Source: Lantana camara
Lineage: Eukaryota > Streptophyta > Magnoliopsida > Lamiales > Verbenaceae
Assembly: GCA_037501455.1 (NCBI GenBank)
Contig: CM074863.1
Coordinates: 12,706,001-12,770,000, forward strand
Length of the DNA: 64,000 nt
Reading direction: 5' to 3'
Position numbers and translations under genes: made by a program
In this document: piece after piece, positions 46,915-58,398 of the stretch
How the letters are laid out: each line of letters starts with the position of its first letter
Position numbering within the stretch: position 1 is the first letter of the stretch
The notes under the pieces: generated by a model
What the model saw: only the letters and a program-made list of their open reading frames with translations
What the model was told of the DNA's origin: nothing
Databases searched by the model: none

Positions 46915-47450
46915 AATATTTAGATACTACTCACGTAAGAAATTAAAGAAAAAAAAATGATATCTCTATATTCATATCCTTTTTTGTAAATTAATACTCA
47001 AATATATAATTTTTATAAATTTAAATTAATCGTAATTCACAAGCATTTAATTGGTGGGTTAACTATTTAAAATGATTATATAATTGGTGGAGGTTTGATC
47101 TATACACACAAATTTCACCTCAAGTTTTAGAAATTACAAAAAGCCCCCTTGATGTACTGTGTGATTCGGTTTAATGCATGCTATTGATAAGTAAGTTTCA
47201 AGAGCGAAGTAGGATATTTATAAAAACAATATTCATCAATTCGGATGTAATATACATATTTTAATGTGGAAAGTTTTGTAATTTCTCAAACTTTAGGGGA
47301 ATTTTGTGCAATTAGGTCAAACCTTAGGGTAAGCTCGTGTAATTATCTCTAAATTTTTTAGATTCTTGAAAAAAACTAGACCTAATAAAGATAAAAGAAG
47401 GGCAGGAAAAACTTTCTTTATTTGAAGATCGCTACTTTAATTAGCTTAAC

Positions 47451-47727
47451 TCACCACACTTCCCTAACGTCCTTAACTCCTCTCCACTCACCCTCACACG
47501 CATATATAATCGATAGAGTCACAAAACCTCCATGCCTTTTCAGCTCCATCCACAGAATTTTAGAAATCTTTTCAGCAAGATCTCTCCTTTCATGGATTTT
47601 GCAGCCGTTGAGGAAAGCTCCAATAGTTGAATCAGTGATGTCCACCCCAATTTGCATTGTTTAACAATATCATAAGCCTCCTCTATTCTCCCATAACGGC
47701 ACAGAAGATCAATAAGACATGAGTAAT
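47451..47727 (-). pseudogene. PPR protein fragment, end of PPR array and E motif
   Basis: On the minus strand one frame reads YSCLIDLLCRYGRIEEAYDI and, after a frame shift near 47657, another reads DSTIGAFLNGCKIHERRDLA, GGFVTLSIIYACEGEWRGVK and DVREVW. This order is typical of the last PPR repeat and the E motif of PLS-class pentatricopeptide proteins, which act in organelle RNA editing. No start, no earlier repeats and no DYW domain are present, so it is a fragment left by decay or transposition. Confidence 0.75.
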
Positions 47728-48131
47728 GCTTATAATGTAAAAATAGGATTCTTCATAAAATATAATTAAAACTCCTTCAATTTAGAAAATATATAAATGT
47801 ACTAGAGTGATGAATACAAGCTCAAAAAAATAAAATTTCTATTATCAAATGAAACACATTACCTTTCTCTACATACACATACAAATATTCGTGTTTAAGA
47901 AATATTACTCATTAATAGATTATGAGTATAATCAAACGTAACATTGTCACATTAATTGATGTTAAATGTGTGATTAACACTTACGAAAGAAAAGTGAGAG
48001 TTTGATAATCTATGCTTGACATCCAATACCAAGCGTCTTGATTTTAAGTTTCAATAGTTTGTGGCTTTGTGCTTATGCCATATGATTGCACATATTTAGT
48101 GGTAATAAAACTTTTTGTTGACTTTGTCCAG

Positions 48132-48236
48132 GGTTCTTCTAGCAGTGGGAGCAATGGAAAAGAAATATGATCTTTACAAATTTGAGTTTTTTGAAAGGAA
48201 GACCAATTACTTTGAAGAGCAGCCACCTTACTTCCG
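48132..48236 (+). pseudogene. Orphan exon, family not recognised
   Basis: Bounded by a gtccag acceptor and a gtaaga donor. It is open in one frame (VLLAVGAMEKKYDLYKFEFF then ERKTNYFEEQPPYFR). It looks like a real exon by composition and splice sites. The next candidate exon (49116-49229) does not join it in frame, so intermediate exons are missing or the gene is broken. Confidence 0.4.
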
Positions 48237-48384
48237 GTAAGAATTATGTTCTGTCAGAAACATAATTCGTCTTTTTATTTGGTCGGGTATGCTAATTTCT
48301 TGTAAATTTGTTATTGGCGTGGTTTTTGAAGACTAATTAATGGGTGAGTTGTGTGTTTCAGTGTTTGTGTGTGTATTTTGGTTT

Positions 48385-48827
48385 GAGATTGGGGTCCACA
48401 TTGCCATACTTGGGTATCAGGTTTTTTGTTAAAGGTAGTCCGACAACCACATCTTCTTCAACGCCATATTCATTGGGTCCTCTTCTGATTATGAAGTACC
48501 CATACTTGGGGGTCTTAGGATGGCTTAGGACCGCCAAGCTAGAAGACTCAAGGTGGACTGCGACTCGGAGAGGTTGGTCAAATTGTTAACGGAATGCGAC
48601 ATGGACCGGCACCCTTACGGGGCCATTGGAACGACTGTCGGGACCTTTTGAGAATGCCATGGGATGTGGAGGTCAAAAATGTGTACAGAGCTGCTAATGG
48701 GCATGCGGACTTACTGGCTGGGAAAGGTCATGATATCAATGAAGACCTGGTTCTTTGGAAAGAGGAACCTATGCAGTTGCATAGAGATATTGAGATACTT
48801 CGCTTTGTTCAAAAAAAAAAAAAAAAA
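48385..48827 (+). mobile_element. LINE 3' end with RNase H-like domain and poly-A
   Basis: The end of a plant L1-type LINE: VDCDSERLVKLL-like and ECDMDRHPYGA-like segments in shifting frames, then VKNVYRAANGHADLLAGKGH, which fits the terminal RNase H-like domain of plant LINEs. A 16-base poly-A tract (48812-48827) follows. The copy is 5'-truncated and has frame breaks, as usual for dead LINEs. It lies between two orphan exons. Confidence 0.7.
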
Positions 48828-49115
48828 GTTAAAATTTTTTAACATATTAAGCAAAACAAATAATAGGAGTGTAACACTTTGGACAACATATATCTTGGAA
48901 CTTCTGTCCTTAAAGGCCATTGACATTTCTGAGGTTTGTGTGCTGGTATATACAATCTGACCTTCTCCCTTCCAAGATACTTATATTAAGTTTTTAATTG
49001 TCGTGTTTTCTTACACGTGCTATATATATGTGTTAGTTCTTCGTTTGTTTTTCTATTTTTTAAATTTATTATTATAAAAAGGAAATTTTATGGTATTTGT
49101 TTGTGATGATTATAG

Positions 49116-49229
49116 GCTATTGATGGAGTAGAAGCTCCCTTGCAAGGATGTTATGTTGATTTAGTCAAATCCATTCGGAAGTTTATCCCGAGAAATCCTC
49201 TAACTGTTGTTTTCTGTAATTATTCATAA
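49116..49229 (+). pseudogene. Orphan terminal exon, family not recognised
   Basis: After a gattatag acceptor it reads AIDGVEAPLQGCYVDLVKSI and RKFIPRNPLTVVFCNYS, then a stop at 49227-49229. It could be the last exon of the gene represented at 48132-48236, split by the LINE. I do not recognise the family, and the two exons are not in compatible phase. Confidence 0.35.
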
Positions 49230-49944
49230 TCTTCTCTTTCTGTGTAATAGATAAATTGTTAATTTGTTATCATAATCTTCTCATTCTGTGCAAATCACAC
49301 AATTGATAAACAAACTGCAAACATTTCAATTTAGAGAAACAACAAAAACATAAGCTATGAAAGAGAAGTGATAATTATAAATGATGGATAAGGAGATAAC
49401 TAGACATTTACAATTTAGGATACAATTATTATTAATTCAATTTTTTTATTTCATTGAAGGTTGGATACTAACTTTCCCAGTTATTGAAAATGTGAGGGTA
49501 TATTAGATATGATTTGCAAATTTTATAAATAGTGAGAATTGAATTATTAAAGTATAATATATTTTCTTGAGTTATAAATAGAATCTGAAGAAAAAATTTT
49601 TTTAGAAGAATAGTGTATGACTTTATTATTAATTATTATTAACATATAGAGTAAGGTGTGACTTGCACAGGATACTCTTTATATGTCGTTAACAAGGTAA
49701 CTATTTTATTAATGTAATTGGATAAATTTCAATTTATTTAAATATCAATTCTAACAACTCTGCCCATTCTTCAAACTCTACTAACGTAACTATTTAGATT
49801 AATTTAATGTAATTGAATAAACTTTAATTTATTTAAATACCAATTTTAAGAAAAATATATTAGGTTGATTTAATGAATATGAATAAAAAGGGACGACCAA
49901 AAAAAAAAAAAAAAAAACAAATTATTTCTCCAAATACAAAAAAA

Positions 49945-49976
<32 letters not shown>

Positions 49977-50640
49977 AAAAAAAAAAAAGGGTCCTTAAAC
50001 CTCTTTGATGATAAAATTTATTAATATTTAAGTTTCCACTCTCTTACCATTCCGACAATCCCACCATTAATGTATCCTATTCGATGATAATGATTGAAAT
50101 TTGTAATTGCACTGTAACAAAAAAGAAAAAAACTCCTCATATTTGCCATATAATAATAATATTTCACATTTAATGTTGATGATCCTATTTTTTCCATCAA
50201 GCTATATATAAGGATCCAACATCATCAACCACAAGCGGAAATCACATATACAAAATTATACACAAAGTTAAACCAAAAATCTGATCATGGAGAATAATTA
50301 TACTTCCAAATTAGTTACTCTTAATTCACTAAAATCGAAACAAACAAAAGCGGGTGATGGTGATTCGACAAGGTAATAACGAGACTGCAAAGCAGGATTC
50401 TAAAATCATAAGAAAGCTCATATTCATGGATGATTAGGTACTTTTTCGTCTAAGGCCTGTATTTGTTTGAAACGAATATGAGCTTCATGGCAAGTCAAGG
50501 AACCCAGCTCAACCTTATGTCTTCTTATTCCTATAATATTTATATGTACAATAAACATGAGGGAGAATGCCAGCAGTGCAAATACATAAGCAGAAAGCTT
50601 TATATATTCGAACACCATCCACTAAGAGGGTGATTGGCTG
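49230..50640. other. AT-rich intergenic DNA with low-complexity runs
   Basis: Contains oligo-A at 49901-49917, an (AT)n run at about 49945-49970 and A-rich DNA after it. The stretch 49316-49470 is related to 63853-64000 at the right end of the window. A TATA-like ctatatataagg at about 50201-50212 precedes a 29-codon frame at 50287-50376 (MENNYTSKLV...), whose end overlaps a possible donor (acaag|gtaata). It might be a first exon, but nothing supports it further. Confidence 0.45.
50424..50618 (-). CDS. Small open frame with hydrophobic N-terminus, hypothetical
   Basis: Sixty-four residues. Residues about 8-30 (LSAYVFALLAFSLMFIVHIN) form a signal-peptide or membrane-anchor-like segment, followed by a short polar tail ending DEKVPNHP. 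The size and layout resemble plant small secreted peptide precursors, but no complete known peptide motif is present. The tail only loosely recalls the KVPNGP core of CLE peptides and then stops. There is no promoter evidence. It could be a chance frame in AT-rich DNA. Confidence 0.2.
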   Translation of the reverse strand: MVFEYIKLSAYVFALLAFSLMFIVHINIIGIRRHKVELGSLTCHEAHIRFKQIQALDEKVPNHP

Positions 50641-50860
50641 AGCTTATAACTTAAAAACAACTTATAACTTGTCTAGGAGCTTATTAACACTCATAAAGTG
50701 TTCTAACATGTTAACACATTCCTCTTCGTTTTGCATATATTGATAACGCAATTGACATTACCGACATCTTATAAGCTCTTGGAATACTCATCTTATTGTT
50801 ATCCAAACAATTTGAGAGCTCATTTTTCTCTTATAAGCTCCCAAAACATTCTATTTAAAA
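50641..50860. repeat. ataagct-rich MITE-like repeat
   Basis: Carries gagcttataactt, aacttataacttgt, ttataagctcttgg and cttataagctccc in both orientations, like the insertion in the MYB intron (824-1306). The two are probably members of one non-autonomous family. Ends are not resolved. Confidence 0.4.
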
Positions 50861-50912
50861 TACAAAATGCTTGTACATACATATTATATTATTTGTCCTT
50901 TAATTGAGAATA

Positions 50913-51254
50913 GGGAAAATTGCAAAATTGGTATACCATCTCACCCATTTTCGCTGATCTGGTACACTAACTTTCCCAATCACAAAACAACCCTGCAACT
51001 CTCAAAAAATTGTAAAACAATGCATATTTTCAGGTGAGCCTTAAAACCACCGACGGAATAGCATCCAAGTTTTGCCACGTGTCTTGATAGCTGTGTAAAT
51101 GGGGCGGGTCTCCGGCGGATCAAAGCTTATTCGGGCGAATTCGGCATTAAATTGTAATTTTTCAAGAGTTGCGGGGTTATTTTATCGCCGGAAAAGTTAG
51201 TGCACCAGATCGACGAAAATGGGGGAGATGGTATACCAATTTTGCAATTTTTCC
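50913..51254. mobile_element. MULE-type MITE with about 105-bp terminal inverted repeats
   Basis: The left end gggaaaattgcaaaattggt continues as taccatctcacccattttcg. The right end is its reverse complement with few differences over about 105 bp. The flanks attgagaata (50903-50912) and attgaaaata (51255-51264) are a 10-base duplication with one mismatch. Long inverted repeats and a 9-10 bp duplication point to a Mutator-like non-autonomous element of 342 bp. Confidence 0.85.
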
Positions 51255-51264
51255 ATTGAAAATA

Positions 51265-51757
51265 ATTTAGCAAGACCTTCTCCCACCTACAAGACCTCAC
51301 AATACATATATTATACACACCTTACTTCCTCTATAATATTTACTTATCATATTCATCACGACCTTTAATTATATTCGTTTTATTTCATTTTCATCATATT
51401 TTGAAAATTCCATATGCCACCATTTACGAATAAGATCATTTAGAATTCTTTATCTTTTCATTTTACCAGAACAACATTTATATATTTTATAGATAAAAAG
51501 AGTATTTAGATTCACCAATATTATTATTATTATTATTATTATTATTAGTTTATATTTTTTAAAGCTAATATAATAATATAAATGTTACTGTCAAAAATTA
51601 AACATATAAATCTAGACTTTATTAATTGATAGAACAACATAGCATGAATAATTTCGCAGGTAGCAAATTCATTTGATAAACGGACAATCAACATATTCTA
51701 ACATTTATTTATATTTTACTTTGCACGAAAATAAATAATTATTACAAAGGATAGTGA
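51265..51757. other. AT-rich intergenic DNA
   Basis: No gene seen. It contains a (TTA)n microsatellite at about 51520-51547. Confidence 0.6.
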
Positions 51758-52163
51758 AAAATATTTATTCAATATGTTCAATGTTATATTAACAAGGAAC
51801 TGGAATACATAACATTAATTATATTCATTGATAAGGGGAAGCACTACGAAAATGATCTGATTTTCAACAAAACTTACATAATAGAGAATCCAACGGTGAA
51901 AGAAATAAATAGAAATGGCCTACCAAATCCGCAAATTGAATTGGTTCCCCAAGCAACAACAATTGTCCAGGAAGCCGACGAAAAGCTCATCTACGTAGAT
52001 CATGTGCAAGCTTACAGAATTTAATGAAATCACAATCAATTTTGATAAAAATCAATTGAGCGATAATTTTATATTAGCTTTAATTACTAAAGAATTTCCA
52101 TTTTTTCTTAAAGATTATGAAAAAATATATCTAACACCGGAAAATTACAAATGTAATTAGATT
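51758..52163 (+). pseudogene. Decayed coding relic, family not recognised
   Basis: One frame is open for 88 codons up to a stop at 52022-52024 (it includes LIFIDKGKHYENDLIFN-like and LIYVDHVQAYRI segments). A second frame continues directly for about 50 codons (FNEITINFDKNQLSDNFILA, then KEFPFFLKDYEKIYLTPENY) to a stop. Amino-acid composition is protein-like and the two parts look like one coding region with a frame shift near 52010. There is no start codon in frame. A retroelement or endogenous pararetroviral origin is possible but I cannot identify a diagnostic motif. Confidence 0.4.
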
Positions 52164-52181
52164 TGTGAAGAAAGATGAAGG

Positions 52182-53029
52182 TGCAAGAATCTGAGCTTCC
52201 TAAATGCAACAACACTTTAATATTTGTGAGAAGGGGAAGACCATCACAAGCGTGAAAGCCTCAGGAACTGGGTTTCCTTTTTGTGCGTGGGTTCTTCCAG
52301 CTAGGATAACACCAAGAGTGCAAGAGGTAATGGTGATGCAACTGTGGTGAGGTGATCACGGAGCTTAGGAAGATGCAGAAAAGAAATGGAGAGAGGGAAT
52401 GCCCAGTGTGAAGTGTATGCAGAAGATTGCTTGGGGGAGAAAGCATGCGTTCTCCTCTATTTATATGTTAGGGGTGAGGGTAAATGGGTAAATTGACCAT
52501 GTGGTCCCAAACCTGTGTTGCCCTAACACGTGGCATCCCGTGATGGTGTGAGAATGACGTCTCTGAAAAGGAGGCGGCGTGTCAGGTACAAAGTGCGCAC
52601 TACCTTTGTGTCAGAGGTTGTTGGCGAGGGTCACGTGAGAAGAAGGCCCAAAGTCCTCCTTGCTAAGGTTCGGGTCCATCGCAGGGGAGGTGGGATCATT
52701 CACGAGCGCTGGTGACGCTCGAAGAGTGCACGGATGGATCCTCCGCGGCAGATGACCCTTGAGCGTCAGAACCCCGAGCACCAAGAATGGGGTCCCCGCG
52801 TGGGTGCTTTCCTGAGAAGGGTAACCCTGAGGGCCAAGATGCGAGCGCCAAGCCGGTCGGCTCTGGCCCTTTATCTGAACAATTGTCCGAGGCCCAATGG
52901 CCTGAACTAGTTGGCAAGTGAGTGGGCTGGATTGGCTCGCGAGCCCATCAATGCGAGCGTGTAGTCTTCAAGTCAGTCGATGGCGACACGTGGACGGCTC
53001 TGATTCGAGTGCGTTTTTGAGTCTCATCA
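52182..53029 (+). repeat. 848-bp LTR-like repeat, left copy
   Basis: Starts TG and ends CA, and is the same length as the right copy at 62994-63841. I count only about four base differences by eye (for example ctaaatgc/ctaattgc near the start and cgtttttgag/cgtttctgag near the end). The short open frames inside both copies are identical and are not genes. Confidence 0.85.
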
Positions 53030-53324
53030 TTTTGCCCCCCAAATTCTGTAGTATCGCTTGAGCGTATGTAGAATTTCCAAGATAACGGAGCGTTGGATTT
53101 TTGAATGTCCGAGGGTCATGCCTTCGCTATAGAAGTGACCTCTTGACTTCTGCAACGGGCACAGTCTGACACCGCATTAATTGCTGTCGTGTCCGCATTT
53201 AATGCTGAGTGGGAACGTGGGCGCGTGCACTCCGGGAGACGTGAGGCGATTACCAAAAGTGGGGAGTTTCCTAGGCGGGAAATGATTGCCATTTGAAATC
53301 TTACACCCCGATTAATGCCAGCTT

Positions 53325-53345
53325 CCACCTCTATAAATAGGGTTC
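53325..53345 (+). promoter_or_regulatory. TATA-box-like site upstream of the gag-like gene
   Basis: The sequence ctataaatagggttctgg lies about 290 bp before the ATG at 53623, in GC-richer DNA. It is outside the 848-bp repeat. Either the functional LTR is longer than 848 bp and the right copy is truncated, or this is an independent promoter. Confidence 0.5.
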
Positions 53346-53622
53346 TGGAAGGCTCTTTGGCACTTTTCACGCCTTCAACTTCTTCAAGCATACGCAGCAA
53401 GAATTTTCCTCCCCTTCCACAGATTTCGGCGAGTTTCTTCTTCAATTTCTAGGTAAAAACTCCACAAATCTTGATATTCTGATACTAACTTTTAGATTTA
53501 GGTTGTGCGTGAGCGACCCTTCTAAGCAAAGAATCCCTTCTGCCTTTGGATTCATTCCAGAAATTTTCTCCTTCATTGAGTTTTCTGCGAGAAATTCCAT
53601 CTTCAAAAACCGAAAAGCAATC

Positions 53623-56442
53623 ATGGCCGGACACCCAGTTGATGATTATGTAAGGGAGATTGATGAGATGTCGGTGGGGAGTTCTTCCCCTCACGGCAAT
53701 GTTCCCGCAGCTGTTCCCTTGGCTAGGACGTCCCTAGGTGAGGGGATTCCCATGGCGATCCCAGTGGCCCAGGCTCCGGCTGATGCCAGAGATGAAGAGG
53801 TTGACGCTGCCGTTCGAGGGATGAACGAGCGTGCTCCTGGGGGGGTCGATGATCTCTTTGAAGAGATGGGCAATGTGATGGAAATGCAAAGGCAGGGGGA
53901 GAGAGTATTCCCGGTGTTGAATAGTGTTGTGAGACCCCAAGATCACAGGATCACAGTGGCCGTGATGGCTCCCGAGGGCGAAGCAGGGCCATCCGGGCGT
54001 CAATTTGAGGTTGAACCTTCCAGAAGGCGCCATAGGAGAGGCAAGGAGCCTGTCACTCGAGTGAGGCAAGATAACCGCCATCAAACTGACAGATCTCCGG
54101 ATGAGATTGAGAGTATTCTGACGCTCGACGATTTGGTGGATTTGAGGGCGAAAGCTTATTGGGATGAAGCAGCATTTCCCATGCGACTCCCTGAGGAGGG
54201 GGAGAGGGCCAACCGACCGCCGCCTGGGATGATGACGGTCTATTGGGATGCAGTCCTGGCTAGGGGTTTGAGGTTCCCTATCGCCCATGCCGCTGCTGTC
54301 ATCTACCATCATCTAGGGCTTTGCCCTTCACAAATCCTGCCCAACGGCATAGCCTTAATCAACACCTTCTTAATAATGATGAGAGCCCTAGGCTATGCAT
54401 TCTCGATCGTCAATTTCGATAGCTTGATACAAGTGGCCCGCTCGCCACGCTCATCGCCTACGGACGGGTTTTATTATGCCCAGGCCAAGTCGGGCTTTAA
54501 GATGATAGATTCCCCTTCCACCTCCTACGGCGAGCACTGGAAGGAGAAGTATTTCTTCGTGGGGGCTCCAGGGGGAATCTTTGGGGTTCATCGACAGTGG
54601 ATAATACACGGAGAGGGTCCTCTGATTAGGGAAAGGGCGAGGAATAAAGCCTTTGAGGATTGGGCACAAGGGTTAGCCTTCGAGATGAGGAGTGAGAAAA
54701 AGTGGGTTAAGGCTGAAACCCTGATGAAGAATGAGGGAGTACTGTTTTGTTATGGCTTGTCCTGCCCCCCAGACATGATACTCAATCCTCCAGCTGACAT
54801 CATGGCCCTCGATGGTTAGCTTCTAGGAACTAACTGCTCTAACTCTTTGAATAGTCTTCTAACTTAGAGTGATGGTTGTATCCTTGCATCTGCGATTTGA
54901 GCAACCAACTCCTGACGCTCGTTTTTTCTCGTTTGCCGGTGTGCAAATACTATCTCAAGGCATGAATGCTGAAGCTCTTTCCCGCATGTTGGGTGCCCCA
55001 GGACCTGCCACCGACCCTCAACACCCGCAGCAACAGCAAGACCGCCCTCCGAGGGGAAGGGGAACCAGGCGAGGTGCCGGTCGAGGACACAATGGCGCTC
55101 GCGGGGGTGCAGGGAACGAGGCCCGTAGGGGCCCTATTGAAGATTTGACGGTTGACGGCGTCCGTGGGGCTACTCCTCCGCCGGCGGCCCCCGAGGGTCC
55201 AATTTCATTGAGTTCGAGCGGATCTCAAAACCGCTCGGGTGAGCATGTTCGCATACACGAAACCATCCGGGCCGACCGTCAGGGGAAGAGAAAAAGGATG
55301 CCGGACTCCCTTCCAATTTCTGGCAAGGGGAAAGAGATGGTCGTAGGACACAAAGGCGAGGGCAGCGATACTTCTTCATCAGAGGATGAAGATTTCTGGA
55401 AGATAGGTTGCAAGGGCGACTCTCGCTACAAGCGCCAGCGGACTGAGGGCCCGGTGCTTCTGAAAAAGAGCGCCTACTCTGTCAACATCGTCTCTGACAT
55501 CGTCGGGAAACTCCAATTTTCCGGCGATCATGACAAGCTGAACGAGCATGACGCCGCTCGTGTTGCTGACGACGCCTGCCATGCCCTTCTGACGGTAAGT
55601 CCCTAGTACCCTCTGAAGACTTCCCCAGTCCACTGTTCCCATTTTAACACTAACCTTGGCTTCTGACTTTCCAGGAGGTAATCCCTAGGTTGAAGAACTT
55701 GCAGGGACGAGCGCAAGCCTACTCCGAGCATAAGGCTAAGTACAAGAAACTGCTGCGAATTTCTGACCCTGTTCAACTGCAAGAGGATTACAACAACGTC
55801 CATGCCCAACTGTCCGTTGCCAACCGCGATAAGGACCAGCTGAGGGAGAACCTGCAGAAGGCGGATGCGGCCTATCTCACTCTTGACGAGCATCATAGGG
55901 AGCTGAAGGTGGAACGCGACCAGCAGAGGGTGCAGATTAGAGACCTGGGTGAGCAGCTGGCAGAGAGCACTCGCCAAAACGAGGAAACGAAGAAGGCCCT
56001 CGCTGATTTGCAAGGCAAGGTAGAGGGCTTGGAGACAAGGGTATCTTGGGAGGCAGTGATGAAGTTCGTGCGCTCCAAAGCTTTCATATTTGCCGCCAAC
56101 ATCCAATGCTTTGACAACGCCCGGCGCTTCTTTCATAAAGCTATCGGGCAGATGGTCAAACTGGGCTTGGCTCCAGATAGCGCTCGGACTGATGCACGCC
56201 TGCGCATGGATTTGGACGAAAACTGCGAGCCCATGGTCCCCGACGATCCTACTGAGAGTTTGGCGGAGCCCGAGTATCAGGAATTGGTGGAAACGCTCCA
56301 AAGGGAGTTTATAGCTGCCAATAAAGGTCCTGAGCCCATCCAAATAGACGATGAGGGTACCGCCCTGGATACTGCTGACGTCGAGGAACCAGGCGAGGCC
56401 CAAACTGTTGGAAAACACGAATCAGAAAGTAGCGGAATTTAA
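53623..56442 (+). pseudogene. Gag-like protein with plant putative gypsy-type domain and coiled coil, truncated by Copia
   Basis: Three exons fit in phase: 53623-54814, 54960-55594 (donor acg|gtaagt) and 55675 onward. The start atcATGGCC has a good context. An in-frame ATG at 53503 is an alternative. Exon 1 contains LARGLRFPIAHAAAVIYHHL and LCPSQILPNGIALINTFLIM, the pattern of the putative gypsy-type transposon domain common in plant gag-like proteins. Exon 2 is Arg/Gly/Gln-rich (RGRGTRRGAGRG) and acidic. Exon 3 is a long coiled coil (KDQLRENLQKAD, LADLQGKVEGLET). The frame enters the Copia LTR at 56406 and ends by chance at 56442. There is no protease, integrase or polymerase of its own. Protein function is unknown. 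Confidence 0.65.
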
Positions 56443-57120
56443 AAAAAAAATTCCCAACAAAAGGATCTTGAACTCGCAATCGTGTAACCAAATTCGTAGA
56501 GATAGAAAACTTACTTTTCTTTTGTTCTTTCTTGAAGCGTTTCAAGCCACCCAAGAACGCTCTTCTCGCGGCTTGATCCCCTCTCCTTGGTAAAGCTCGA
56601 ATCTTCAAACTTCTAACTTGAAGTCTCTAGAGAAAGTCCACCAACTTGATCACAATCTAACTAGTAAGGATGCTAGTTCTCTAGTTAGTGTTTAGGCTTA
56701 ACCTAGGGTTTTATTTAATCTTGGAGAAAGGAAAGTGTTCAACACATGAACCAAAAGAATTGCCAATTAGCTCTAAAGGGGAGCATGAGCTCCCCTATAT
56801 ATAGGAAAGGGAGAGGGACGGCCGAACCTATTCCTTGTTGGACAAGGATTTGGTTCCTCTCTCTCCTATTACTTGATCTTCAAGTAATTTCCAACTTTGA
56901 CTTTGAATTCTAATTCAAGTCAACTTTTAATAGAGCTAAAAATATCCAAACTATTTTTGGATAATTTTATACTTTATTTAGTATAAAATAAATAACTTAT
57001 TTTTATCTAATTAATTAATTCGTAATTAATTAACTAGATTATTTTCTCCAAAATAAGACTTTCTTTTTAATTCAAAATTAAACCAAAGTCTATTAAATAA
57101 TTAACACATTTAATTATTTA

Positions 57121-57183
<63 letters not shown>

Positions 57184-58382
57184 CACGTGTGTGACACGTG
57201 TCACACGTGAGCCACACGTATGATTTCACACGTGTGGAACCCTCTTGGCCCGATTAACTCGTTTAATCATTTTCAAGCCTCAACTCATGTAACCAAGTTG
57301 TTGTGTGTGACCCTCTAGGTTCTCAATTCAATTAGCAGTGACCCTAATTAATTAATTCACTAATTAATTAATCAGTCCACAGATTAAACGACCATAGTCT
57401 AGCAACAGGTGTTTAACCCCTAGCTGAATTGGAATGTTCGGATTCGACAGAACCTTTAAGTCATTGATTCATGTGAGATACAATCCTCCTACTTACTATC
57501 TCTCAACCAAGATCTAGGGCAAGGGAATAATCAGAACCCTAATAATCCGGTCTTAAAGCTAAGTGCATTTCATATCCATTTGATCTCAATTCAAGAAACC
57601 CTTTTCTTGATGTCTTGATCTACTGCCTTGGCCAAGGACTCCATATGGCATATGAACGACTTACACAATAAGAGATCACCTTGCAAATGCAAGTGTAGGT
57701 CCTTTCTTGGTTCTCATTCACTTTCATGAATCACTTGTGCAGCCCCAGCATAAGCCTTGAATCAGTTGTCTAAGGCGACACCCTTTAAAGCTTATACCTA
57801 AGACTACAGAGTTAACTCATAAAGTGACAAGGAACCTCAAGTCTAAGGATCAATTAATCACATCAATGACTCGTGAGATATTTCCTAATTTGGAAGTTTC
57901 CATTTCCTGAAATAGAAACTTCCTTTCCCATTTAGGAATGTTCTCACACGGGGCACCTCAGTGAACTTACTTATTAAAGTAAGCACCCTCATGTATCACG
58001 CACGTATCAACTATACACTTTCCACCTCCATGAAACAAGGTGGTCCTTCTTAAGGGCGTGATCCCACAAGCAAGCCTTAGAGGAGTCAGGTTGACACTCC
58101 CACTGTCTGTAGGACTCATCGGCTTGGAGTATTTTACTAATCATGACTTATGTGATATAGGGCTCGTTTCATGAACCATTTCACCTAAATGGTAGAGTCC
58201 TAAAATCATCAGGATTAGGGGAGTTCTCATACATGCACAGCTAAAGTAAACGCATACCAAACAAGAGCATATAAAGAAGTGTTGCCTTAATTCGTTATTT
58301 CATTCAAAGATTGTCTGTGATTACAATAAGGAAAAGCACAAAGCGGATATACAATCGGCTTTCCAGGGCACTATTCCTAACA
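56406..58382 (-). repeat. Copia LTR, minus strand
   Basis: On the minus strand it starts TGTTAGGAATAGTGCC and ends GTTTTCCAACA, giving TGTTRGGAA/TTCCAACA termini. It is preceded (minus strand) by the polypurine tract ggcaagtgggagat just after the polyprotein. It is 1977 bp long and contains an (AT)n run. This is the 3' LTR of the element. The matching 5' LTR is not present at the other side. The left host junction is in the gag-like gene's last exon (gcccaaac|tgttgg). Confidence 0.88.
57122..57180. repeat. (AT)n microsatellite inside the Copia LTR
   Basis: About 58 bp of AT dinucleotides, followed by an acacgtgtg-rich stretch (57182-57235) with several cacgtg cores. The latter could serve as promoter elements of the LTR. 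Confidence 0.9.
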
Positions 58383-58398
58383 ATCTCCCACTTGCCCG

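Larger units (their letters stand above)
45138..47450. other. Repeat-rich, gene-poor region after the cluster
   Basis: AT-rich DNA with the Helitron-like end and tandem repeats listed separately. From 46920 to 47400 I see only AT-rich unique sequence. Short open frames at 45832-46035 and 46316-46600 are low-complexity and overlap repeats, so they are not called as genes. Confidence 0.5.

Noticed and set aside
47422..47664. Plus-strand 80-codon frame
   Set aside because: Antisense of the PPR-E fragment.
50424..50618. A CLE-type signalling peptide gene
   Set aside because: There is a hydrophobic N-terminus and a KVPN string near the end, but the peptide core is incomplete and a stop follows at once. 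Kept only as a low-confidence hypothetical frame.
52261..52917. Short open frames in the left 848-bp repeat, repeated at 63073-63729
   Set aside because: They are copied because the whole repeat is copied, have no domain and lie on both strands.
53734..54312. Minus-strand 192-codon frame
   Set aside because: It is the antisense shadow of the gag-like exon, with no recognisable motif.
55603..56418. Minus-strand 271-codon frame
   Set aside because: Antisense of the coiled-coil exon. Coiled-coil codon bias creates an open leucine-rich complement.
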